Positions 1 through 6,303 of a stretch of 12,096 nucleotides of DNA are shown here, in pieces. The position numbers and the translations under genes were made by a program. Origin of the DNA: Planctomycetota bacterium (GTDB lineage Bacteria; JAJVIF01; JAPKYR01); NCBI GenBank assembly GCA_030673355.1, contig DAOVJF010000028.1, positions 1 to 12,096 of the forward strand. The letters are read 5' to 3'. The number at the start of each line of letters is the position of its first letter. Position 1 is the stretch's first letter. The notes under the pieces are model-generated. The model made no database searches. It was not told the origin of the DNA and saw only the letters and a program-made list of their open reading frames with translations.

Positions 1-1
1 G

Positions 2-634
2 GGTGAAACAAATGAGACTGTGCTCCCGGCGACCGATGCCGACACCGACGTTTTTATCGCACGGTACAACGCGGATGGAACTCTCGCATGGGTGAAATGC
101 GGCCAGGGCAGCCCGAGCTGTTATGTTATGGGTAATGGAATCACAGCGCTTTCGGACAATTCGGTTGTTGTGACAGGTGAGTTCACCGGATCTGTCACAT
201 TCGGGAAGGGTGAAACCAACTACACGGTGCTTATTTCCGCGGGGGGAGTCGATGTTTTCATCGCATGCTTTAACATGGACGGAACGCTCGTATGGGCGAA
301 ACGTACGGGTGGGAGCAGCAGCGATTATGGCTTTGAAATCAAAGCGTTGTCGGACGACTCTACTGTTCTGACAGGCAGGTACTGGATGACGGACCCCGGG
401 CAGGGCGATATTTTAATTTCGCGGTACAGTACCAACGGAACACTTGTCTGGACGAAAAGCGCGGGCGGATCCTATAGAGATGAAGGATTTGGGATCGAAG
501 TACTGTCGGACGATTCGATGGTTGTGGCAGGCTATTTCAATGAGTCAGCCATATTCGGGCTTTACGAATCAAATGAAACATTGCTGACATCGGCCGGACT
601 TGACGATATTTTTATCGCGCGTTTCAGCCCGTGA
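2..634 (+). CDS. secreted beta-propeller-repeat (SBBP-like) protein, 5' end outside window
   Basis: The frame is open from base 2, so the gene starts upstream of the window; the GTG at 20 falls inside a repeat unit (its flanks read GETNETVL) and is not a start. The visible 210 residues are the end of one unit followed by three units, each opening with a T-L-[AV]-W-[AV]-K type strand, then G[IF]xxLSDxS, then a hydrophobic strand and D[IV][FL]I[AS]R[YF]. This pattern resembles Pfam SBBP beta-propeller repeats, found in secreted or surface proteins of many environmental bacteria; ligand and function are not predictable. The unit at 284-439 has 52 residues, shorter than the others, because the FGxGExNxT part is missing. 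The protein ends exactly at a unit boundary (DIFIARFSP), as does the neighbour at 1052-3559, so the two are tandem paralogues. The missing N-terminus probably carries a lipoprotein signal like that of the neighbour; this is inference. Confidence 0.85.
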   Translation, partial: GETNETVLPATDADTDVFIARYNADGTLAWVKCGQGSPSCYVMGNGITALSDNSVVVTGEFTGSVTFGKGETNYTVLISAGGVDVFIACFNMDGTLVWAKRTGGSSSDYGFEIKALSDDSTVLTGRYWMTDPGQGDILISRYSTNGTLVWTKSAGGSYRDEGFGIEVLSDDSMVVAGYFNESAIFGLYESNETLLTSAGLDDIFIARFSP

Positions 635-720
635 TTCATCGGGAGTCTGATTGAGACGCACTGCCGTGCAGTTCTACGGATGAGTTGTTTTTTTTGAATA
701 TAATTTTTGTTAATCGGTAG

Positions 721-750
721 ACCCATATCTATTTGATATGGGTTCATTTT
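721..750 (+). terminator. candidate rho-independent terminator after the first propeller gene
   Basis: A perfect 9-bp stem (acccatatc at 721-729, gatatgggt at 735-743) with a 5-nt loop is followed by the T-rich tcatttt. It lies about 90 bases past the stop at 634. The stem is AT-rich in its upper half and the T-tract is interrupted by ca, so termination may be weak. A T8 run at about 687-694 has no convincing stem before it. Confidence 0.45.
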
Positions 751-832
751 AAATCAGAATTCCCGATGCCACAGAACCCACATCTGATAGATGCTTACCG
801 ATTGGGATCTAATGTAAAAAATGAAAGGGTAG

Positions 833-905
833 CGTTGACAAGTTGAGTGAGACACGATCCACTGCCAAATTCAGAAGATCTTCGGGTCGAATGTGCTTGT
901 CGACG
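833..905. repeat. diverged copy of a ~75-bp intergenic repeat with terminal inverted repeats
   Basis: This stretch aligns end to end with the repeat at 5460-5533. Both share a block around tgagtgagac near the left end and gtcgaaygtgcttg near the right end, with a diverged middle. The ends are inverted: cgttgacaagt at 833-843 against gcttgtcgacg at 895-905, which pair along all 11 positions if two G-T pairs are allowed. The middle contains the perfect palindrome gaagatcttc. No open reading frame covers it. It could be a small non-autonomous element, a REP-like palindrome, or a structured RNA. Confidence 0.6.
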
Positions 906-939
906 ATGTCCTCTCAAATCCTGGACCCCTTAAATTTGG

Positions 940-968
940 TTGACATCCAAAATAACCTGGGCTACAAT
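940..968 (+). promoter_or_regulatory. sigma70-type promoter of the seven-repeat lipoprotein gene
   Basis: TTGACA at 940-945 and TACAAT at 963-968 are separated by 17 bases, a full -35 consensus with a 5/6 -10 box. Transcription would start near 975, leaving a leader of roughly 75 nt before the ATG at 1052. That leader contains an inverted repeat (977-986 with 1013-1022, one mismatch, AT-rich loop). No further operator is evident. Confidence 0.7.
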
Positions 969-1051
969 TTATCTCTATTCAAACTCTGATTCATTAATGT
1001 AATATTGTACCCGAGTTTAAATGCCTTTTCCTAAGAATGGAGGGTTTCAGG

Positions 1052-3559
1052 ATGAAAACGCATTCACTGGTACTCCTAATCACAATCACATTGCTGACTG
1101 TTATCAATTGCTCTGCGGATGGTGGAAATCCCGCTTTACCGCCCAACAATGACTATGAGACTGGTCACCGAATCACGGTGAGCGATAATCGCATTCTCCT
1201 CAATGTCGGGGAGGTTCACATATCCGAAGATCGCCAGACTGTCGAAGTAATCCCGAACCGCGACCTTGCGATGCACCTGAATATCCTTCCTTTCATAGAG
1301 CTGTGTCCTGATTGTATCTGGTTCTCGGATTTCATTATCTACGACGCCAACGATTTCTCGTGCGACATCAAACTGAAACACCCGCTGCCAGATCTCCCAC
1401 AATACACTGTATTCGATATGCGATTTATTTTCATCACCGACGCCAACTATACTTTCCCTGGTAGCGGTAAGAGGGTCTCTTTCAATGGAAGCAATCCCCG
1501 GATTATGAATCCGGCTGGATTCACGACACTTTTTAACCCGACCGATTTTCCGTACAACGAAAAAACACCAATTTTGACATACTTCCCTGGAATCATATCG
1601 AACGGTGACGATTTCTCGGCAACTTTAAACCCATTCATCGCATTTGGTCGGGAAAATCCTCGGCGTATGATAGAATCCGGTGAGGAGGATCACCGACGTG
1701 CCCAACTGAATATCCCATCAGGACCTTTGAAATTCGGCTACGCCGTCGATGCGTGCTGGATGGAGATCGACACATGGAACGACCCGGTCAATGACTTTCC
1801 TCCGGAAGCGAATTGCCATGAAGCGTACTTTGTTGATGCTAGTATGGACTCATGGCCTGGGTCTGGTGGGTCTGAACCAATCAAGGTTTTAGTGAATGAT
1901 CATCAGGGGATCTCAACTATCAACAAAGTCACCGTTGAAGCGCCTGGTTTATTCAACGGAGTTGTTGAATTAACCCAATCTACTGGTGGGGAAAACAGCG
2001 CAGAATATACCGGAACAATTTTAAATGATTTGGGTGGCACTGCTGACAACTCTCCATTACTCATACGGGTAGTTGACACCGAAGTTGATGAATTTTCAGG
2101 GCAGATTGATGCATGGCAGGTCGAATATGGAACTACTCTGGAAGAAGACGGTAATCTGATCTGGGCGAAAAGCGCAGGCGGGGACATGGCAAAAGGTTAT
2201 GCAATCACAACACTATCGGACAACTCGATTGTAGTAACCGGTATTTTTTACGCAACAGCTATTTTTGGAAAAGGGGAACCCAATCAGACTGTGCTGATTT
2301 CCGTTAGCTTGCAGGATATTTTCGTCGCAAGGTACAACCCGGACGGCACACTTGCATGGGCGAAAAGCGCTGGCGGGGGCGTTGAGGACGAGGGTTATGG
2401 AATTACAGCGCTTTCGGACGACTCAACCGTGGTAACAGGGCGTTTCAGAGGATGGACCACATTCGGTGAGGGCGAACCAAATGAGACTATACTGACTTCC
2501 TCAGAACATTCTAATATTTTCGTCGCGCGATATAACCCTGATGGAACGCTTGCATGGGCGAAAAGCGCTGGCGGCAGCACCTATCCAGGGGATATCGGTT
2601 ATGCGATTACTGCACTTTCAGATGACTCGACTGTAATAACAGGATACTTCAGAGGATCAGCAACATTCGGGGAGGGTGAATCAAATCAGACACAACTCAC
2701 TTCAGAGGGAAATAACGATAATATTTTCGTTGCGAGGTACAATCCGGACGGAACGCTTGCCTGGGCAAAAAGCGCTGGTGGCAGCACATATCCAGGGGAT
2801 ATCGGTTATGCAATTACCGCCCTGTCAGATAACTCGACTGTTGTAACAGGGTCGTACATCGGACCAGCCACATTCGGGAAGGACGAAACGAATCAGACTG
2901 TGCTCTTATCCTTCCATGGAGGTTTTGACGGAAATGACATCTTCGTCGCGCAGTATAACCAGGACGGAACGCTCGCATGGGCGAAACGTGCTGGAGGGGT
3001 TGGTTTTGACCGTGGTTATGGAATAACGGCGCTTTCCAACGACTCCACCGTTGTTACAGGTCAGTTTGGAGGATCAGCCATATTTGGAGAGGGTGAACCA
3101 AATGAAACTGTGCTGAATGCCCTAAATTCATGTAATATTTTCATCGCGTGGTACAACCCGGATGGAACACTTGCCTGGGCTAAAGGCGCTGTCGAAACTG
3201 ATTGGACCTTGGGTAATGGAATCACAACGCTTTCAGACAACTCGACCGTTTTGTCAGGGGGGTTCCGAGAATCAGCCACATTCGGGAAGGGTGATCCAAA
3301 CCAGACCGTGCTCACTTCTGACGGGGACTATGACGTTTTCGTTGTGAGGTATGATCCGGATGGAATGCTGGTATGGGCGAAACGTGCCGGCGGAAGTAAA
3401 AAAGACTATGGTTATGGAATCACAGCACTTTCGGATGACTCTACAGTAATTACAGGTAGGTTCTCAGGCTTTGCCACATTCGGGGAGGGTGAACCATACG
3501 AGACATTACTGACTTCCGGCGCAGGGTTTGATATTTTCGTCGCGCGGTACAATCCTTGA
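1052..3559 (+). CDS. putative lipoprotein: CxxC-containing N-terminal domain plus seven beta-propeller (SBBP-like) repeats
   Basis: The frame is open from an ATG at 1037, but I place the start at ATG 1052 because ggaggg (1038-1043) then sits as a ribosome binding site at good distance, and the protein begins MKTHS followed by a hydrophobic stretch. This gives 835 residues. A signal peptide ends at Cys20 (TVINC; Asn at -1 is tolerated but not ideal), pointing to lipidation; Ser at +2 would favour the outer membrane. Residues about 40-250 form a domain with HLNIL, then C85-x-x-C88, HP at 110-111 and FDMR at 121-124, shared with the gene at 11528. Residues about 275-345 look Ig-like. From residue 368 to the C-terminus run seven units of 63-72 residues (WAK, ITxLSDxSxVxTG, FGxGExNxT, IFVARYNPDG). 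Seven units fit one closed propeller. Likely cell-surface exposed; the ligand is unknown. Units 3 and 4 are the closest pair. Confidence 0.9.
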   Translation: MKTHSLVLLITITLLTVINCSADGGNPALPPNNDYETGHRITVSDNRILLNVGEVHISEDRQTVEVIPNRDLAMHLNILPFIELCPDCIWFSDFIIYDANDFSCDIKLKHPLPDLPQYTVFDMRFIFITDANYTFPGSGKRVSFNGSNPRIMNPAGFTTLFNPTDFPYNEKTPILTYFPGIISNGDDFSATLNPFIAFGRENPRRMIESGEEDHRRAQLNIPSGPLKFGYAVDACWMEIDTWNDPVNDFPPEANCHEAYFVDASMDSWPGSGGSEPIKVLVNDHQGISTINKVTVEAPGLFNGVVELTQSTGGENSAEYTGTILNDLGGTADNSPLLIRVVDTEVDEFSGQIDAWQVEYGTTLEEDGNLIWAKSAGGDMAKGYAITTLSDNSIVVTGIFYATAIFGKGEPNQTVLISVSLQDIFVARYNPDGTLAWAKSAGGGVEDEGYGITALSDDSTVVTGRFRGWTTFGEGEPNETILTSSEHSNIFVARYNPDGTLAWAKSAGGSTYPGDIGYAITALSDDSTVITGYFRGSATFGEGESNQTQLTSEGNNDNIFVARYNPDGTLAWAKSAGGSTYPGDIGYAITALSDNSTVVTGSYIGPATFGKDETNQTVLLSFHGGFDGNDIFVAQYNQDGTLAWAKRAGGVGFDRGYGITALSNDSTVVTGQFGGSAIFGEGEPNETVLNALNSCNIFIAWYNPDGTLAWAKGAVETDWTLGNGITTLSDNSTVLSGGFRESATFGKGDPNQTVLTSDGDYDVFVVRYDPDGMLVWAKRAGGSKKDYGYGITALSDDSTVITGRFSGFATFGEGEPYETLLTSGAGFDIFVARYNP
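2153..3556 (+). repeat. seven tandem ~200-bp units encoding propeller blades
   Basis: Unit starts, set at the WAK strand, are 2153, 2348, 2546, 2753, 2969, 3167 and 3365. Unit lengths are 195, 198, 207, 216, 198, 198 and 192 bases, all whole codons. Units 3 and 4 share an identical stretch of 26 residues at their start, yet the corresponding DNA differs at about 12 of 99 positions, mostly silent. The last unit ends at the stop codon. Confidence 0.9.
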
Positions 3560-3658
3560 CCTGTATCCTGGCAAAGAATTTAATATGTAATAAGCAAATT
3601 CCTGCATCTTTAAAATAATTCGCTTTACCATTCAGCACTGGTTGCAGTATTACCCCAC

Positions 3659-3688
3659 TTGCACCCATGCACCCCCTCAGAGTACAAT
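3659..3688 (+). promoter_or_regulatory. candidate sigma70-type promoter of tnaA
   Basis: TTGCAC at 3659-3664 and TACAAT at 3683-3688 are 18 bases apart. Transcription would begin near 3695, about 30 bases before the tnaA ATG, which has gaggag at 3713-3718 as ribosome binding site. A leader this short has no room for a TnaC-type tryptophan-sensing leader peptide, so control by that mechanism is not supported here. Confidence 0.45.
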
Positions 3689-3724
3689 CGTTTCGGATTG
3701 TTCAGCACTTTCGAGGAGTGAAGC

Positions 3725-5131
3725 ATGCCGGAGATTTCATACCCGTTCGAGCCGTTTAAAATAAAAGCCGTCGAGAAAGTCCCCATCACTAAGCGCGAGG
3801 AACGTGAAAAAATCCTGTGGAAGTACGCGAAGGGCAACATCTTTAATGTCCCCGCCAGAAAAATTACGATCGACCTCCTCACCGACTCCGGCACCGGAGC
3901 GATGAGCGATGAGCAGTGGGCCGCGATCATGAGGGGGGATGAATCGTACGCAAGCTCGAAATCATGGGAGGAGCTTAACCGGACGGCGCAGAAAATTTTC
4001 GGCATGCCGTACGTACTCCCCGCCCACCAGGGCCGCGGCGCAGAGCATCTTGTGCTGACAGTACTTCTCGAATCCGATAAAAGGCCTGTGGTGCCCGGAA
4101 ACGGGCATTTCGATACGACGTCCGGACATATCCAGTGGGCGGGAGGAGTCGGGGTGGACTGCATATGCGATGAAGCGCTCGATCCCGAAAGCGACAGCCC
4201 GTTCAAGGGTGATATCGATCCTGACAAACTAACGAGGGCGATTGAGGATGCCGGGATCGACAATGTACCGCTCGTAATCCTGACAATCACCGCGAACACC
4301 GCCGCCGGCCAACCTGTCAGCATGAATTGCATACGGGAAATCAGCAAGGTTTGCAAAGGCTACGAAATCCCCTTGTTTTTCGACGCGGCACGGTTTTCCG
4401 AAAACGCATACTTTATAAAAACCCGCGAGGAAGGCTACCGGGAAAAATCAATACCGGAAATTGTTCTGGAGATGTTCAGTTATGTCGACGGGGCGATGAT
4501 GTCCAGCAAGAAGGACGGGCTTGTTAACATCGGCGGACTTATTGTCTGCCGCGATGAGGAGCTTTACCGGAAACTCGCGACCATGGCAACGCTGTTCGAG
4601 GGCTTCCCGACATACGGCGGCCAGGCCGGACGGGATATCGCGGCGCTTGCGGTCGGATTACGGGAAGGAATGGATGAGCACTACCTGACATGGCGTATCG
4701 GGCAAACCCGTTACCTTGGAGCCAGGCTCCGTAAGGCGGGAGTACCGATTTTCTGGCCGACCGGTGGCCACGCTGTTTATTTGAACATCACAAAAGCAAT
4801 GCCAGATATGCCCCGGAAATTATATCCGGGCATTGCTTTTCAGAACGCGGTTTACATAGAGGGTGGAGTGCGAGTGTGCGAGATCGGGACAATTCTCGCG
4901 GGACGCGACCCGGAGACCGGCAAGGAACGTACCGCGCGTTTCGAATTCGTCCGAATGGCGATCCCGCGTCGCGTCTACACGCAAACCCAGATGGATTACG
5001 TTGTAGATACCGTCACAGCCGTGTACGAAAAACGAGACGAATTGAAAGGCATACGCCTGACATACGAACCCCCGGTATTAAGGCACTTCACCGCAGAATA
5101 CGCGGAAGTAGAGCTGGTAAGAAACAACTAA
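3725..5131 (+). CDS. tnaA: tryptophanase (L-tryptophan indole-lyase)
   Basis: This 468-residue protein belongs to the PLP-dependent beta-eliminating lyases (E. coli TnaA has 471 residues). Tryptophanase cleaves L-tryptophan to indole, pyruvate and ammonia in the cytoplasm. Family landmarks are present: IDLLTDSGTGAMS near 48-61, GDESY with Tyr75, HQGRGAE at 101-107, Asn191 and GQPVS, FFDAARF with Asp220 and Arg223, the PLP lysine Lys263 in MSSKKDG, and IPRRVYTQ near 413-420. Tyrosine phenol-lyase is the close alternative. Three positions that separate the two enzymes are tryptophanase-like by my alignment from memory: Asp130 (Thr in TPL), Ile387 (Arg in TPL) and His454 (Phe in TPL). The ATG at 3725 has a good ribosome binding site. 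No tryptophan permease or other catabolic gene is adjacent. The gene converges on the glycosyltransferase gene ending at 5577. Confidence 0.93.
   Translation: MPEISYPFEPFKIKAVEKVPITKREEREKILWKYAKGNIFNVPARKITIDLLTDSGTGAMSDEQWAAIMRGDESYASSKSWEELNRTAQKIFGMPYVLPAHQGRGAEHLVLTVLLESDKRPVVPGNGHFDTTSGHIQWAGGVGVDCICDEALDPESDSPFKGDIDPDKLTRAIEDAGIDNVPLVILTITANTAAGQPVSMNCIREISKVCKGYEIPLFFDAARFSENAYFIKTREEGYREKSIPEIVLEMFSYVDGAMMSSKKDGLVNIGGLIVCRDEELYRKLATMATLFEGFPTYGGQAGRDIAALAVGLREGMDEHYLTWRIGQTRYLGARLRKAGVPIFWPTGGHAVYLNITKAMPDMPRKLYPGIAFQNAVYIEGGVRVCEIGTILAGRDPETGKERTARFEFVRMAIPRRVYTQTQMDYVVDTVTAVYEKRDELKGIRLTYEPPVLRHFTAEYAEVELVRNN
4792..4840 (+). repeat. perfect 12-bp inverted repeat inside tnaA
   Basis: The left arm aaaagcaatgcc (4792-4803) is the exact reverse complement of ggcattgctttt (4829-4840), with 25 bases between. 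Inside the loop, cgga and tccg can add a short second stem. The arms encode TKAMP and PGIAF in a segment that aligns without gaps to other tryptophanases, so this is not an obvious insertion. On the + strand the structure ends in TTTT and looks like a weak intragenic terminator. Confidence 0.8.
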
Positions 5132-5157
5132 GACCAAACCTGTTAATTAAATATTGA

Positions 5158-5200
5158 TTCGAGATCGGGGAAACCTCTTTTTGCCAGTCATAATCTCGAA
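5158..5200. repeat. 8-bp inverted repeat downstream of tnaA, related to the hairpin at 5312-5351
   Basis: ttcgagat (5158-5165) is the exact reverse complement of atctcgaa (5193-5200). Within it, agatcggggaaacctc resembles the reverse complement of the right side of the hairpin at 5312-5360 (agatcggggacacctg). It may be a decayed half of the same element family, or serve as the end of the tnaA transcript, although no T-run follows. Confidence 0.4.
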
Positions 5201-5208
5201 GCATCCTG

Positions 5209-5283
5209 AACGCGTGGCGTCGTCAAGCTGAGTGAGACATCTCCAACCCGCACGCCTTTGAAATTCTCCGTGTCGAACGTGCT
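5209..5283. repeat. 75-bp direct repeat, copy 1 (interrupted at its right end)
   Basis: All 75 bases are identical to 5451-5525. The left inverted end cgtcgtcaagc is at 5218-5228. The matching right end (gcttgccgacg in copy 2) is missing: after gct the sequence switches to the 11-bp tandem repeat. The string cgacgtaaat, which closes copy 2, reappears alone at 5393-5402, consistent with copy 1 having been split by an insertion of about 109 bases. Confidence 0.85.
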
Positions 5284-5313
5284 AATATAGGGCTAATATA
5301 GGGCTAATATAGG
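5281..5313. repeat. tandem repeat, three copies of gctaatatagg
   Basis: Three exact copies of an 11-bp unit lie head to tail, and run directly into the hairpin at 5312. The first three bases are also the last three of the 75-bp repeat. The unit plus the following ggggaca resembles the ends of REP-type palindromes seen in other genomes; that is recalled pattern knowledge, not a search result. Confidence 0.85.
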
Positions 5314-5351
5314 GGACATCTCTTTTCGCTCGTCGAAAAGCAGGTGTCCCC
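5312..5351. repeat. 40-nt near-perfect hairpin
   Basis: The left arm 5312-5328 begins ggggacatctc and ends ttttcg; the right arm 5334-5351 begins cgaaaagcagg and ends tgtcccc; the loop is ctcgt. The arms pair with one bulged base and one G-T pair. It lies between the convergent genes tnaA and the glycosyltransferase. Only a weak T-run (cttt) follows, so it could be a bidirectional transcript end, but its link to the tandem repeat suggests a mobile palindromic element instead. Confidence 0.75.
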
Positions 5352-5450
5352 GATCTTTAAAAATTCCTGAATCATTCCCCAATGTAAGTGTTCGACGTAA
5401 ATTAATGCTAAACATCCAATCAATTTATATTTTTCTAAAGAACGACACTA

Positions 5451-5538
5451 AACGCGTGGCGTCGTCAAGCTGAGTGAGACATCTCCAACCCGCACGCCTT
5501 TGAAATTCTCCGTGTCGAACGTGCTTGCCGACGTAAAT
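5451..5538. repeat. 75-bp direct repeat, copy 2, with uninterrupted right end
   Basis: Bases 5451-5525 are identical to 5209-5283. Here the element continues through gcttgccgacg (5523-5533), which is inverted relative to cgtcgtcaagc (5460-5470) with one mismatch in 11. The terminal-inverted-repeat core is therefore 5460-5533, 74 bases, matching the 73-base diverged copy at 833-905. No reading frame lies within it. It sits just past the stop of the leftward glycosyltransferase gene. Confidence 0.85.
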
Positions 5539-5576
5539 CCCGGGAGAAATTTTGAATCAGTTACAGAATGCGTATT

Positions 5577-6278
5577 TTACGATTTGTCCGACTGTTCAGA
5601 GTGAGTGGTTTTCCCGCCAGTCATCCGCCTTTTAATGCGTTTCCCTTCGAATTTAAGTATCTCCGAAAACATTCCTATTCGCTGCCTGACGCCTTCGATA
5701 TACCCGCGTTTTTCCTCTTTGGTTCGATGTGTGACGCCTTTCCAGATGATATCTTTAACTTTGATTACCCCCGTTTCCCAGAGTTCTGTCAGTGCCCTTT
5801 CGATCGCGAATCCAACCGAGTCCATGTCCATATTTTCGATCACCGATCTTTGGACTGTCCTCTGGCCGGAGAGTGAGGGGGTGATCATATGCGCGAGATC
5901 GGTGTGTATGCGTCCACCCCTGAAAAGCCCGACCGACATGTCCGCATCGCCTTCGAGTACAGGTTTCATAAGGTCGGTGATATGGTGAGGTTTCAAACCG
6001 ACCAGGTCCGCGTCAAGAAATATGACAATCGGTTCATCGGTCGCATCCAGGCCGGTGCGCATGGCCTTTCCTTTACCGCCGTTTACCTTGTGGGTGATGA
6101 GGTTAACTCCTTCGACCGCCCGCGCCTTTTCGGACGTATCATCGGTTGAGCCGTCGTCGATTATAAAAACACGGCCGATTAATGGATGTTCGACCGCGAT
6201 CCGCGCGATACCCGCGACTGTAGGCGCCTCATTAAAGGCGGGGATGATACAGACAGTCTGGGATTCTAGTTCGGCCAT
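5577..6278 (-). CDS. family 2 glycosyltransferase (GT-A fold), soluble
   Basis: The 233-residue protein starts VCIIPAFNEAPTV, typical of GT2 enzymes, then has IIDDGSTDDT at 39-48 (nucleotide-sugar binding), NGGKGKAMRTGL at 66-77 and the metal-binding FLDADL with Asp89 and Asp91, all as in dolichol-phosphate-mannose-synthase-like transferases. No membrane helices are visible, so it is probably cytosolic or peripheral, moving a sugar from a nucleotide donor to a lipid or glycan acceptor; the sugar is unknown. The ATG at 6278 has no good ribosome binding site. It lies 25 bases past the previous stop, and a stop in its own frame just upstream (6300-6302) limits longer starts, so translational coupling to the upstream gene is plausible. 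The basic tail (about 205-233) lacks recognisable motifs. Confidence 0.88.
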   Translation of the reverse strand: MAELESQTVCIIPAFNEAPTVAGIARIAVEHPLIGRVFIIDDGSTDDTSEKARAVEGVNLITHKVNGGKGKAMRTGLDATDEPIVIFLDADLVGLKPHHITDLMKPVLEGDADMSVGLFRGGRIHTDLAHMITPSLSGQRTVQRSVIENMDMDSVGFAIERALTELWETGVIKVKDIIWKGVTHRTKEEKRGYIEGVRQRIGMFSEILKFEGKRIKRRMTGGKTTHSEQSDKS

Positions 6279-6303
6279 GAGTTGAGGTCCGGCGGATGGT
6301 TAA

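Noticed and set aside
977..1022. Riboswitch in the leader of the 1052 gene
   Set aside because: Only one AT-rich inverted repeat is visible; no known aptamer pattern.
2153..3556. Tandem ~200-bp DNA repeats as a non-coding satellite or CRISPR
   Set aside because: The periodicity is fully explained by in-frame protein repeats; differences are mostly silent.
3560..3724. tnaC-like leader peptide before tnaA
   Set aside because: No short frame with a ribosome binding site and a Trp codon; the likely transcript start leaves about 30 bases.
3625..4356. 243-residue - strand frame over the start of tnaA
   Set aside because: Antisense shadow of a well-conserved enzyme; Ser/Pro-rich composition typical of such shadows.
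5209..5525. Direct repeats taken as a CRISPR array
   Set aside because: Repeats are 75 bases, only two are identical, the spacing is 167 bases, and no cas genes are present.
5568..6285. Several + strand open frames across the glycosyltransferase gene
   Set aside because: They are antisense to a gene with clear GT2 motifs and show no recognisable protein pattern.
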